From: a virus
Virus record (IMG/VR): IMGVR_UViG_3300036939_000073
Span: 1-27,741 of that record
Strand: one strand, 5' to 3'
Length of the DNA stretch: 27,741 nt
A program made the translations under genes and the position numbers. Positions 1-6,523 of this stretch are shown piece after piece (the first letter of the stretch is position 1; each line of letters opens with the position of its first letter). Under the pieces are notes generated by a model. The model made no database searches and was not told the DNA's origin. It saw only the letters and a list, made by a program, of their open reading frames with translations.

Positions 1-1
1 A

Positions 2-29
2 GTGGCCACTTCCCACTGAGTGGGAAGTC
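2..29. repeat. Palindromic repeat copy 1
   Basis: This is the first of three copies of a repeat beginning GTGGCCACTTCC. Its core at 8-28 is a perfect 10-bp inverted repeat (ACTTCCCACT, one central base, AGTGGGAAGT). The leading GTGGCCAC is itself self-complementary. It lacks the GATCCG extension present in copies 2 and 3. It looks like a protein-binding site or a small dispersed repeat; the function is unknown. Confidence 0.75.
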
Positions 30-96
30 CATGAATGACCCTGATGGTTGGAACTGGTAGGCCTACCTGTTTCGGTGGCCAGTGCATGGAAGGTGC

Positions 97-134
97 GTGG
101 CCACTTCCCACTGAGTTGGAAGTGCTGATCCGCC
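97..134. repeat. Palindromic repeat copy 2
   Basis: This is the second copy. The left arm matches copy 1, while the right arm reads AGTTGGAAGT, leaving one mismatch in the palindrome. GATCCG follows the core. The 23 bases at 102-124 are the exact reverse complement of 165-187 in copy 3. Its centre lies 95 bp from that of copy 1. Confidence 0.75.
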
Positions 135-159
135 GTGGCTCCACTGATGAGGGCAGCGA

Positions 160-196
160 GTGGCCACTTCCAACTCAGTGGGAAGTGCCGATCCGT
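160..196. repeat. Palindromic repeat copy 3
   Basis: This is the third copy, beginning with the same GTGGCCACTTCC and followed by GATCCG. The single substitution is now in the left arm (ACTTCCAACT), so the core is the mirror image of copy 2. Its centre is 63 bp from that of copy 2, close to six helical turns. Confidence 0.75.
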
Positions 197-455
197 CCCC
201 GGCGCTAACCCAGCAGTCACGCCGGGTTATGCGTCGGCAATCGTAGGGATTCTCGAATGAATCACCGCACCCCTGAGTCTCTGCCTCCTCATCCCATCAC
301 CTCTGCGGCATGAGTTGACGGAGGTGGATTCGGTTCTCCCACCAGATATGCCGAGGGGCGCTGCACTCGCGAAGAAATCGCCTGAATAGGTAACCTGTAG
401 GGTAGGATGCCGCGGGAGCACGAGGAAGGTTTACCTCCGCGTCAAGAGGCAGGGC

Positions 456-756
456 ATGGGAAACGAAAGAGCACCTGGCGGGCATGCGTTCTGTCTGCCC
501 CCGGGCACGAGGGTAGGGGACTGGCGGGTGTTGGGTTGCCGGGGCCATGGCGCCTACGGAGTCGTCTATCTGGCGGTCCGAGAGGGCCAGGAAGCAGCGG
601 GGCCCGTGGCCCTCAAGCTGGCCCTATATCCATGGGATCCGCGCTTCATGCGAGAAGTGGCGTTGCTATCGCTGGTTCAGCACCCGGGAGTCCCACGACT
701 TCTCGGCCAGGGCTTCTGGAGGCGCCCGGAGGGCAGCACGCATCCGTACGTAGTAC
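456..756 (+). pseudogene. Truncated Ser/Thr protein kinase (N-lobe only)
   Basis: The frame opened by the ATG at 456 encodes the start of a Hanks-type (eukaryotic-like) kinase domain. Visible are the glycine-rich loop GHGAYGVVY at residues 30-38, the ATP-anchoring lysine in VALK at residue 54, and a helix-C glutamate at about 67. The HPYVV at residues 96-100 normally leads into the hinge. After that point the sequence stops resembling a kinase: there is no hinge, no HRD catalytic loop and no DFG motif. The frame runs on with unrelated residues to a stop at 852-854. The C-lobe is lost, so the product cannot be an active kinase. Such kinases are abundant in myxobacteria, so this is probably a host gene cut by element insertion; an old decayed fragment is the alternative. 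Confidence 0.75.
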
Positions 757-794
757 TTGGACAGGGTTGGTATCTTTCCTTCCCTACATGCTCC

Positions 795-829
795 AACCCC
801 CTGTACTTCCGAGCAGTCCGCAGGGGGTT
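795..829. other. 9-bp inverted repeat at the kinase/phage junction
   Basis: AACCCCCTG at 795-803 and CAGGGGGTT at 821-829 are perfect reverse complements separated by 17 bases. The element sits between the kinase fragment and the first phage operon. It could form an RNA hairpin acting as terminator or leader structure, or be an operator. No U-tract follows it, so an intrinsic terminator is not well supported. Confidence 0.5.
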
Positions 830-924
830 ACCCCAGTCCATCCGCTCAGCCTGAGAGAAAGGGTGAAGGGGGTGAGGTAGAGGCGGAGTGCACCTGCCTG
901 GAGTTCTCACCCCTGGGCCAGGAG

Positions 925-1983
925 GTGCCGTGCCCGGAGCATGACGGGAGCGTGTCGTGCGTCCCCGAGCGCAGCGCCCAGAGCGAAGCGGAGGGCGCGG
1001 AGCGAGGGCCCCTCAACCAGCAGAGTCTCGTGCAGAGCAGCACGGTGGATGTCGACGAACTCCTGCAGGAGTCAGGCGTCGTCGTCGCGCAGGGAATCCG
1101 GCAGCTGGGGCGAGAGCGTGAGGAGGCGCTGCAAGAGGCAGGGCGGCTTCGTGAGGCGCTCGAGGCAGCGCGCCAGGAGAGCCAGGGTGCGGCGGAGGTG
1201 TCCACCGCGCTGAGCCAGGAGGTGGCCGCCCTCCACGGCGAGGTGGAGAGGCTCAAGGCGCAGCAGGCCGCGGCGGTGGGCAAGGAGCGGGCCCGGGCCG
1301 AGCGCCTGGCGCGCGCGGTGCGCAGCGAATCCGAGAAGCGGGAGGCCTCTCAGGACAAGGGCAGGCGCCTCATGGCAGAGCGCCTCAACCTCGAGGCGGA
1401 GGTGGTGCTCCTTCGGGTGAAGCGCAGGCGCACCGCGGCCACCTTCCGGGCCATTCGGGCAACGCTCGCCGAGGAGCGGGCCGTGGCGGCCATTCAGCAG
1501 CACCACAGGAAGGCGGCCGAAGCGGAGCTGGCCGAGGTGCGGCACGAGGCGGAGGCGCTGCTTGCCCAGGGCACGCACTCGGCCCTGTGGGTAGCGCGCC
1601 TCGCGTGGCAGGTGGAGGTGCTGAGGCTCCAGCTGCAGGCGGTGGAGTTCATCCGCGGGGAGGAGCACGCGGCGGCCGAGAGGAAGCAGGCGCAGCTGCA
1701 GGCGCTGCTCCGCCACGAGGCTGCGGAGCGCGAGGCGGCCAGCATGCAGGCGCAGGCCATTGGCGAGCGCGCCGGAGAGCTGGAGGGGCGGCTGGTGGCC
1801 GTTGAAACGAGGGAGGCCCGGCTGCAGGAGCAGTTGCAGGAGGCGCAGGAGGCAGCCCAGGAGCGCATGCGCGAGGCCATCCTGGCAGAGGTGCGCCGGG
1901 TCATGGAGGAAGACGGGCACGGGGATGAGCGTGAGTGGCCGATGGGCCGGCTGCGGAACGCCATCGAGGGGGCCACGCCATGA
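925..1983 (+). CDS. Coiled-coil phage protein (function unknown)
   Basis: This is the first gene of the early-type operon. The product is about 352 residues, dominated by charged, Ala/Glu/Arg/Gln-rich helix from about residue 45 to the end, consistent with one very long coiled coil. The N-terminus carries scattered cysteines. The start is uncertain. The frame is open from a TTG at 757, but coding-like third positions begin only near 877, and the first GTG or ATG after that is GTG 925; GTG 952, 1030 and 1045 are alternatives. None has a convincing ribosome site. The stop overlaps the next start as ATGA. Long helical proteins in phage early regions can be structural, recombination-associated or anti-defence factors; nothing here discriminates between these. 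Confidence 0.65.
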   Translation: MPCPEHDGSVSCVPERSAQSEAEGAERGPLNQQSLVQSSTVDVDELLQESGVVVAQGIRQLGREREEALQEAGRLREALEAARQESQGAAEVSTALSQEVAALHGEVERLKAQQAAAVGKERARAERLARAVRSESEKREASQDKGRRLMAERLNLEAEVVLLRVKRRRTAATFRAIRATLAEERAVAAIQQHHRKAAEAELAEVRHEAEALLAQGTHSALWVARLAWQVEVLRLQLQAVEFIRGEEHAAAERKQAQLQALLRHEAAEREAASMQAQAIGERAGELEGRLVAVETREARLQEQLQEAQEAAQERMREAILAEVRRVMEEDGHGDEREWPMGRLRNAIEGATP

Positions 1984-2351
1984 GTCAGGCGCCCGTGAAG
2001 TGGTTGAGGGTACCGAGCACGTTGCGCGCGCACGCTTTCGCCGAGGGTGCGGCGCTGAGCTGGTGCGGCACCGTGCGGCGCAGCGCGCGGCTCGCCAAGG
2101 TGCTGTTGAGAGCCAGGTATTGCAAGAGCTGTCGGCGGAGGGTGCGCACGCGGGTGGTGCAGGAGATCAGCAGGGCCCTGGCGCAGGCACAGAGGAAGGC
2201 GAAGCGGTTGGCTGAGGCCGGCGCGCCGCTCGCCAACGCGGCCTTCAATCTCAGCCAGAGGCACGGGCCAAATTCAGCGGAGGGGTTGGCGCTGAAGAGG
2301 GCGTACCACAAGTGGGACGAGGCCGTGCGCGGGGAGGGCGAGCACTCATGA
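1980..2351 (+). CDS. Small Cys/His (zinc-finger-like) protein, copy A
   Basis: The product is 123 residues. A conserved block around residues 16-34 reads RAHAF...LSWCG, followed by C48 and C51, giving H18-x10-C29-x18-C48-x2-C51, a plausible zinc site. The rest is basic and helical. The same arrangement recurs in the gene at 5997, with identical H-to-C spacing, so the two are paralogues at opposite ends of the operon. Small proteins with an H...SxCG...CxxC arrangement are common in phages of GC-rich hosts, but their function is not established. The ATG at 1980 overlaps the previous stop as ATGA, which fixes the start and suggests translational coupling. A nucleic-acid-binding role is inference from charge and the putative finger. 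Confidence 0.8.
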   Translation: MSQAPVKWLRVPSTLRAHAFAEGAALSWCGTVRRSARLAKVLLRARYCKSCRRRVRTRVVQEISRALAQAQRKAKRLAEAGAPLANAAFNLSQRHGPNSAEGLALKRAYHKWDEAVRGEGEHS

Positions 2352-3094
2352 ACCTATACACACCTGCGGATGTGCTGGAGGCGCACCGGGCCTGGGGAGC
2401 TACGTGTGGGCCAGCCGCACTCGCTGCAGTGCTCGGCATTCCCGTAATGGAGTTGCAGCGCCACTTTCAAAAGCCGTGGACAACACCCACGGTGATGCAG
2501 GAGGCAGTGGAAGCCAGGAAGCAACCATGGGCCACTCACTCGGGGCCGAAGCTCCCAGGGGAAGTGCTGCGAGGCGTTGCCTTCGTGCAACTCCATGGCG
2601 AGGCATGGGACAAGGCGGCGGAGCGCGAGAAGTACCGGCACACTCACTGGATCGGCATCGCGCGCGAGGGGGTGCAGCGGAGACTCTTCATCTACGACGT
2701 CAACGCTGGCGCGGCCGGCGGCTGGGTATTCGCCGAGGAGTGGAAGAGTCATGTGCTACCGGCGATTGCGGCAAGCCACAAGGGAGCGAGTGGCGGGTGG
2801 AGCATCCGCCTCACGGTTGAACTCAAGAACCCGTCAGGCCCCAAAGCGGCAGCAGTGGGGGCGCCTGGGTGTACCTCGTGCGGTGCACCTCAAGTGCAGT
2901 GCGCCCGCTGCCTGGCGTGGTGGTGTGAGAGGCCGGGGCACCTGCGGCACAGGTGCGAGGAGGGGTGGCTGCGCTGCAGTCACGGTAGCCCCTACTGGGA
3001 GGGACAGCAGGGGCGACCGGTGCCGCCGGACTGCTGCAGGCAAAGCGGCTGGTGGCTTGCCGAGACCAGGGCAGGAAGCGAGGCGGCGCCATGA
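2348..3094 (+). CDS. C39/papain-like cysteine peptidase domain with C-terminal Cys/His-rich domain
   Basis: The product is 248 residues with two parts. The N-terminal part has the signature of a papain-fold cysteine peptidase related to C39: WGATCGPAALAAVLG around residues 16-30 with nucleophile candidate C20, then HTHW with H100, then IYDVNA with D117/N119, a plausible Cys-His-Asp/Asn triad. From residue 175 a cluster follows: C175, C178, C185, C188, C193, H198, H201, C203, C210, H212, C229, C230. Its opening spacing (CxxC, CxxC, then C/H ligands) resembles a treble-clef or B-box-like zinc domain. There is no signal peptide, so it should act in the cytoplasm. It is coupled by ATGA to both neighbours. 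It could be a true protease, an inactive scaffold or an anti-defence protein. Confidence 0.75.
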   Translation: MNLYTPADVLEAHRAWGATCGPAALAAVLGIPVMELQRHFQKPWTTPTVMQEAVEARKQPWATHSGPKLPGEVLRGVAFVQLHGEAWDKAAEREKYRHTHWIGIAREGVQRRLFIYDVNAGAAGGWVFAEEWKSHVLPAIAASHKGASGGWSIRLTVELKNPSGPKAAAVGAPGCTSCGAPQVQCARCLAWWCERPGHLRHRCEEGWLRCSHGSPYWEGQQGRPVPPDCCRQSGWWLAETRAGSEAAP

Positions 3095-4704
3095 GGGCTC
3101 GCCAAAGGCAACGGGGCCTGGTGGTGGACTTGTTCGCCGGAGGAGGCGGGGCGAGCACGGGCATTGAGGCGGCCCTGGGCCGGCAGGTGGACATTGCCAT
3201 CAACCACAGCGCCACGGCGCTTGCGGTGCACAAGGCCAACCACCCGCTGACCCAGCACCTCACCGCAGACATATGGGAGGTGAAGCCAAGGGAGGCCACA
3301 CGCGGGCGGCCGGTGGAGGTGCTCTGGGCCTCGCCGGACTGCACCCACTTCTCCGTGGCCAAGGGCGGCACCCCGCGGCAGAAGAACATCCGTTCGCTGG
3401 CAGAGGTGGTTGTGGAGTGGGCCCAGGCCGTGCGCCCGCGTGTCATCTTCGTGGAGAACGTGGCGGAGTTCCGAGGGTGGGGTCCGCTCGGGGACGATGG
3501 GCGCCCCATCAAGGCGCGCATGGGGGAACTCTTCGAGCGGTGGAGCGCCCGGCTGGAGCTGCTCGGGTACGCGGTGGAGCATCGGATCCTCGACGCCTCC
3601 CTGTACGGAGCCCCTACGCGCCGCCGCCGGCTGTTCATCGTGGCCCGGTGTGATGGGGAGCCCATCCGCTGGCCGGAGCCCACCCACGGGCCTGGGCGAC
3701 TGCCGCTACGCACTGCGGCCGAGTGCATCGACTGGAGCCTGCCCTGTCCCTCCATCTTCGAGCGCAAGCGGCCCCTGGCGGAGAAGACGCTGAGGCGGAT
3801 TGCTCTGGGGATTCAGCGTTTCGTGCTGGAGAACCCAAGGCCGTTCGTCGTAGGCATCGACCACCAGAGCAGTGCAAGCGTTGGGACCGCAGTGGATGAG
3901 CCGCTCTCCACGGTCACCGCCAAGGCCCGGCATGCGGTGGTGTCCCCGTTCATTGCAAAGGTGAACCACGGAGAGGATGCCAAGACGGGACCCAGGGTGC
4001 ACGGGCCCCAGGAGCCGCTCACCACCGTCACCGCCTCGGCGCGAGGCCATGCCGTAGTGGCCCCTACGCTGATTCAGACGGGCTATGGGGAGCGCCCCGG
4101 GCAGCGCCCGAGGCACCTCGACCTGCACGAACCGCTGGGCACCGTGGTGGCGCAGGGCCAGAAGCACGCCCTGGTGGCCGCCTTCCTGGCCAAGCATTAC
4201 GGCGGTGTGGTGGGCGCCCCGTTCGACGGGCGGCCGATGGACACCATTACTGCCACCGACCACCACTCGCTCGTCACGTCCACGCTGGTGAAGCTGCGCG
4301 GGGAGTGCCATGGCGCGGACGTCGAGGAGCCACTGCCTACTGTCACCGCCTCTGGCAACCACCTGGCCGAAGTCCGGGCCTTTCTGACGACGTACTACGG
4401 GAGCGGCTCCACGGGGCAGGCGGTGGACAAGCCGCTGCGCACCATCACCTCCTTGGCGCGGCTGGGGCTGGTGCTGGTGGAGGGCGTTGAGCACCAAATC
4501 ATCGACATTGGGATGCGGATGCTGGAGCCGCATGAACTCCTGCGCGCGCAGTTCGGGAAGTTCGCCGAGGCCTACGACATGAGCGCCGCCACCTCGAAGG
4601 CGGAGAAGGTGCGCCTCATTGGCAACAGCGTCTGCCCCGAGGTGGCAGAGGCGCTCGTGAGGGCCAACCTGGGCGAGCTGGCGGCGGAAAGGAGGGCGGC
4701 ATGA
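3091..4704 (+). CDS. C5-cytosine DNA methyltransferase with internal repeat array
   Basis: This 537-residue enzyme should transfer a methyl group from S-adenosylmethionine to cytosine C5 in DNA, probably modifying phage DNA. Motif I is DLFAGGGGAS (13-22). Motif IV is SPDC with catalytic C84, in place of the usual PCQ; this variant occurs in a group of phage methyltransferases. The ENV of motif VI is at 122-124, and the C-terminal motif GNSVCPEVAEAL at 511-522 corresponds to motif X. Where the target-recognition domain is expected there is a tandem array: PLSTVTA, PLTTVTA, PLGTVVA, PMDTITA, PLPTVTA and PLRTITS at residues 271, 309, 348, 382, 414 and 448. No cognate restriction enzyme is adjacent, so it is a solitary enzyme. 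The ATGA overlap at 3091 defines the start. Confidence 0.9.
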   Translation: MRARQRQRGLVVDLFAGGGGASTGIEAALGRQVDIAINHSATALAVHKANHPLTQHLTADIWEVKPREATRGRPVEVLWASPDCTHFSVAKGGTPRQKNIRSLAEVVVEWAQAVRPRVIFVENVAEFRGWGPLGDDGRPIKARMGELFERWSARLELLGYAVEHRILDASLYGAPTRRRRLFIVARCDGEPIRWPEPTHGPGRLPLRTAAECIDWSLPCPSIFERKRPLAEKTLRRIALGIQRFVLENPRPFVVGIDHQSSASVGTAVDEPLSTVTAKARHAVVSPFIAKVNHGEDAKTGPRVHGPQEPLTTVTASARGHAVVAPTLIQTGYGERPGQRPRHLDLHEPLGTVVAQGQKHALVAAFLAKHYGGVVGAPFDGRPMDTITATDHHSLVTSTLVKLRGECHGADVEEPLPTVTASGNHLAEVRAFLTTYYGSGSTGQAVDKPLRTITSLARLGLVLVEGVEHQIIDIGMRMLEPHELLRAQFGKFAEAYDMSAATSKAEKVRLIGNSVCPEVAEALVRANLGELAAERRAA

Positions 4705-5324
4705 GCCCGCCCCAGGCCTGGCTGCTGGAGACCGAGGCGCCGTTGTTCCGTACCTTCGTTCTCGATCCCCCGTGGCTCGAAGCGGGAGGCGGAGGACGTG
4801 GAGCCCAGAACCACTACCCGCTGCTCAAGGCCGAGGAGATGCCCGCCACCATCCGCAAGTCCGGTCTCTTCAGGCCCTACCCCAACGCCCACATGTACCT
4901 GTGGGTGACCAACAACTTCCTGGAGGACGGGCTGTGGCTCATGCGCCAGCTCGGCTTCCGGTACGTCACCAACCTCCCCTGGAACAAGCCAGGCAAGGGC
5001 ATCGGCCAATACTTCCGGGGCGAGCACGAGCTGCTGCTCTTCGGTGTTCACGGGGATGGCATGAGCCCGGACGTGATGACCGACAGGAGAGACCTCGGCA
5101 CTCGCATCGATGCGGACTGGGTACGGGCAGGAGAAGGCGGGCCGCGCATCCACTCCGCCAAGCCTCCCGAGGCCTACGAGCGCATTCAAGCGCGAAGCAA
5201 TGGGCCGTACCTGGAGATGTTCGCCAGGGGAAAGCCCCGCGGGCCCCAGTGGCAGGTGTGGGGCAACGAAGCGCAGCCAAAGGAAGAGCTGAACACCACC
5301 TCACCGCAGGAGCACATCAGATGA
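4701..5324 (+). CDS. MT-A70 family adenine-N6 DNA methyltransferase
   Basis: The product is 207 residues. The DPPW catalytic motif lies at 22-25, preceded by a hydrophobic strand. Further downstream are WVTNNFL (68-74), NLPWNKPGKG (91-100), the HSAKP segment (151-155) and YLEMFAR (170-176), all typical of phage MT-A70 enzymes. It is expected to methylate adenine N6 in DNA and, together with the C5 enzyme just upstream, may give the phage two kinds of base modification. A strong ribosome site (GAAAGGAGGG) precedes the ATG at 4701, which overlaps the previous stop as ATGA. No nuclease partner is seen, so protection from host restriction is the likeliest role; the recognition sequence cannot be inferred. 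Confidence 0.9.
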   Translation: MSPPQAWLLETEAPLFRTFVLDPPWLEAGGGGRGAQNHYPLLKAEEMPATIRKSGLFRPYPNAHMYLWVTNNFLEDGLWLMRQLGFRYVTNLPWNKPGKGIGQYFRGEHELLLFGVHGDGMSPDVMTDRRDLGTRIDADWVRAGEGGPRIHSAKPPEAYERIQARSNGPYLEMFARGKPRGPQWQVWGNEAQPKEELNTTSPQEHIR

Positions 5325-5596
5325 GCGACAAGGTCTTCGTGCCACTCACCGAGGAAGAGCTGAAGCAGAGGGCGGAGAAGTTGGCCGGCGTCGTCGTGCA
5401 GATGGACGAACTGGCAGAGGAGCGAAAGGAGGCCAACAAGGACTTTGCGGACAGGAAGAAGGCGCTGTCGAGGCACGCGCACGAACTCTCCGCCAGCATT
5501 CGCCACAAGGGAGAGTGGAGGGATGCGCAAACGCCGCTCTTCAAGCTGACGAGCCAAGGAGATGGCGGCGGACGAAAGAGAAAAGACGACGCATGA
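5321..5596 (+). CDS. Small helical protein (function unknown)
   Basis: The product is 91 residues, highly charged and predicted mainly helical, with a Glu/Lys-rich central stretch at about 12-60 that looks like a short coiled coil. It ends in a basic tail with GGGRKRK. No enzyme motif is visible. The start at 5321 overlaps the stop of the adenine methyltransferase gene as ATGA, and its own stop overlaps the next start, so it is co-translated with the modification genes. It may be an accessory subunit or DNA-binding factor, but this rests on position alone. Confidence 0.75.
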   Translation: MSDKVFVPLTEEELKQRAEKLAGVVVQMDELAEERKEANKDFADRKKALSRHAHELSASIRHKGEWRDAQTPLFKLTSQGDGGGRKRKDDA

Positions 5597-6000
5597 GTAC
5601 CCTGCGCTTCCAGGTGCTGAAGGCGCTGGAGAAGGCCCGAGATGCCGTGGCTCGGGGTCACCCCTCGCTGGCGGTGGCCTTCCACTACATGCGCCTCACG
5701 GACAAGGAGTGGACCGAGGTGGACCGGGCCGTGGATGACGTCCGCTTCGAGCCCCGCCCCGCGCCGTTCATCCTCGTGCCGCTCCTCCAGCGAGGAGAGC
5801 CGCCCGAGGTGAGCGAGCTGAGAGAGTTGCTCGAGGCCGCCCAGCGGAACAGCTACCTGCCTTGGGAAGATCCGGGAGGCTTCACCCGTGCCGAGTGTGT
5901 GGCGCTGCTCTCCTGCGCCATCGCTAGAACGAAGTCCCTGCCAGTAGTTGGGGTGGGGCCGTTGCTGCCACATTTGCCGCTGGACCGAGGACGAGCATGA
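5593..6000 (+). CDS. Hypothetical phage protein
   Basis: The product is 135 residues and was not recognised. The N-terminal half is amphipathic (LRFQVLKALEKARDAV). A proline-containing central region follows, then a more hydrophobic C-terminal segment around ALLSCAIARTKSLPVV. There is no clear transmembrane helix, signal peptide or metal site. The ATG at 5593 overlaps the upstream stop as ATGA and its stop overlaps the start of the next gene in the same way, so it is almost certainly expressed within the operon. Confidence 0.7.
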   Translation: MSTLRFQVLKALEKARDAVARGHPSLAVAFHYMRLTDKEWTEVDRAVDDVRFEPRPAPFILVPLLQRGEPPEVSELRELLEAAQRNSYLPWEDPGGFTRAECVALLSCAIARTKSLPVVGVGPLLPHLPLDRGRA

Positions 6001-6215
6001 GCCAGTCCCAGGAGGGAGCCATGGAAACCGAATGGGTGACGTTGTTGCGAACGGCGCGGGCCCACGCCTTCGCCAGGAGTGCCGTGCTGAGCTGGTGCGG
6101 CATGGTCCGGCGCGCGAAGAGTGATTACGGGTGGGCCACCACGCAGGGAGTAGACAGGCGGTGCACGAGGTGCGAACACACCATTCAGCACGCGAAGCGG
6201 CGAAAGCGGGCATGA
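5997..6215 (+). CDS. Small Cys/His (zinc-finger-like) protein, copy B
   Basis: This is the last gene of the operon, 72 residues. It shares the block RAHAFARSAVLSWCG with the product at 1980 (RAHAFAEGAALSWCG), with the same H-x10-C spacing (H23, C34), followed by C56-x2-C59 and a strongly basic tail. It lacks the 60-residue helical extension of copy A. An internal ATG at 6021 is an alternative start, but the ATGA overlap at 5997 favours the first. It is probably a zinc-stabilised, nucleic-acid-contacting small protein; its role is unknown. Confidence 0.8.
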   Translation: MSQSQEGAMETEWVTLLRTARAHAFARSAVLSWCGMVRRAKSDYGWATTQGVDRRCTRCEHTIQHAKRRKRA

Positions 6216-6219
6216 GAAA

Positions 6220-6250
6220 GCCCCGCCCTCCAAGTTGCGGAGAGCGGGGC
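6220..6250. terminator. Hairpin between convergent operons
   Basis: GCCCCGC at 6220-6226 and GCGGGGC at 6244-6250 are perfect reverse complements, and inner bases (CTCC with GGAG) extend the stem. On the minus strand the stem is followed by TTTCTC, giving a fair intrinsic terminator for the lysis-like genes. On the plus strand it lies just after the early operon but has no T-run, so termination there is less certain. Confidence 0.65.
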
Positions 6251-6277
6251 CGATGTGTCGCGAAGCTGGCCAGAGCG

Positions 6278-6523
6278 CTATTGGGCAGGAGGAGGCGCAG
6301 CAGGCACGGGCGCCGGGGCCGGCAGCAGGCAAGCCTGTCCCTGCTGAGCCTTCATCACCTGGCGCATGTACTCGTCCGCCATGGCCCAGGCAAGCTCCGC
6401 CGCGCGCCACGCCTGACAGGCGCCGGGAGTGGGAGGAGAGAGCGGCTGCGGACGGAACGCAGCGCAACCAGCCTGCAGCGCCAATGGCGCGAGCAGCGCC
6501 AGGGCCAACAGCGCAGGCCTCAC
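6278..6523 (-). CDS. Possible internal-start lipoprotein (o-spanin candidate)
   Basis: This is an alternative product starting at the GTG at 6523-6521 within the larger frame. It would be 81 residues: a short basic N-terminus, hydrophobic core, lipobox LQAGC, then a mature domain with two further cysteines and a terminal Pro/Ala run. Size and form fit outer-membrane spanins of the Rz1 type, which are commonly nested within other lysis genes. A GGGGAGG stretch lies about 20 bases upstream, rather far for a ribosome site. Whether this is made separately or as part of the 195-residue protein is unresolved. Confidence 0.4.
   Translation of the reverse strand: MRPALLALALLAPLALQAGCAAFRPQPLSPPTPGACQAWRAAELAWAMADEYMRQVMKAQQGQACLLPAPAPVPAAPPPAQ

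Larger units (their letters stand above)
1..455. other. Non-coding left flank
   Basis: No convincing gene is seen here. Open frames on both strands are short and lack plausible starts or recognisable products. The first 196 bases hold three related palindromic repeats, listed separately. The remainder is ordinary GC-rich sequence leading to the kinase fragment at 456. It probably belongs to the host side of the prophage junction. Confidence 0.5.

Noticed and set aside
2-196. Possible CRISPR array formed by three palindromic repeats
   Set aside because: Only three copies, unequal spacing (centres 95 and 63 bp apart), sequence changes between copies, inverted rather than direct symmetry, and no cas genes nearby.
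795-829. tRNA end or att core at the junction hairpin
   Set aside because: No cloverleaf could be drawn and no matching copy was found near the right side of the window.
757-924. TTG at 757 as start of the coiled-coil gene
   Set aside because: The stretch has low third-position GC, an inverted repeat and no ribosome site, so it looks non-coding until about 877.
3871-4460. The PLxTVTA repeats as a DNA-level tandem repeat or recombination site
   Set aside because: The similarity is at the protein level; underlying bases differ too much between units for a recent DNA duplication.
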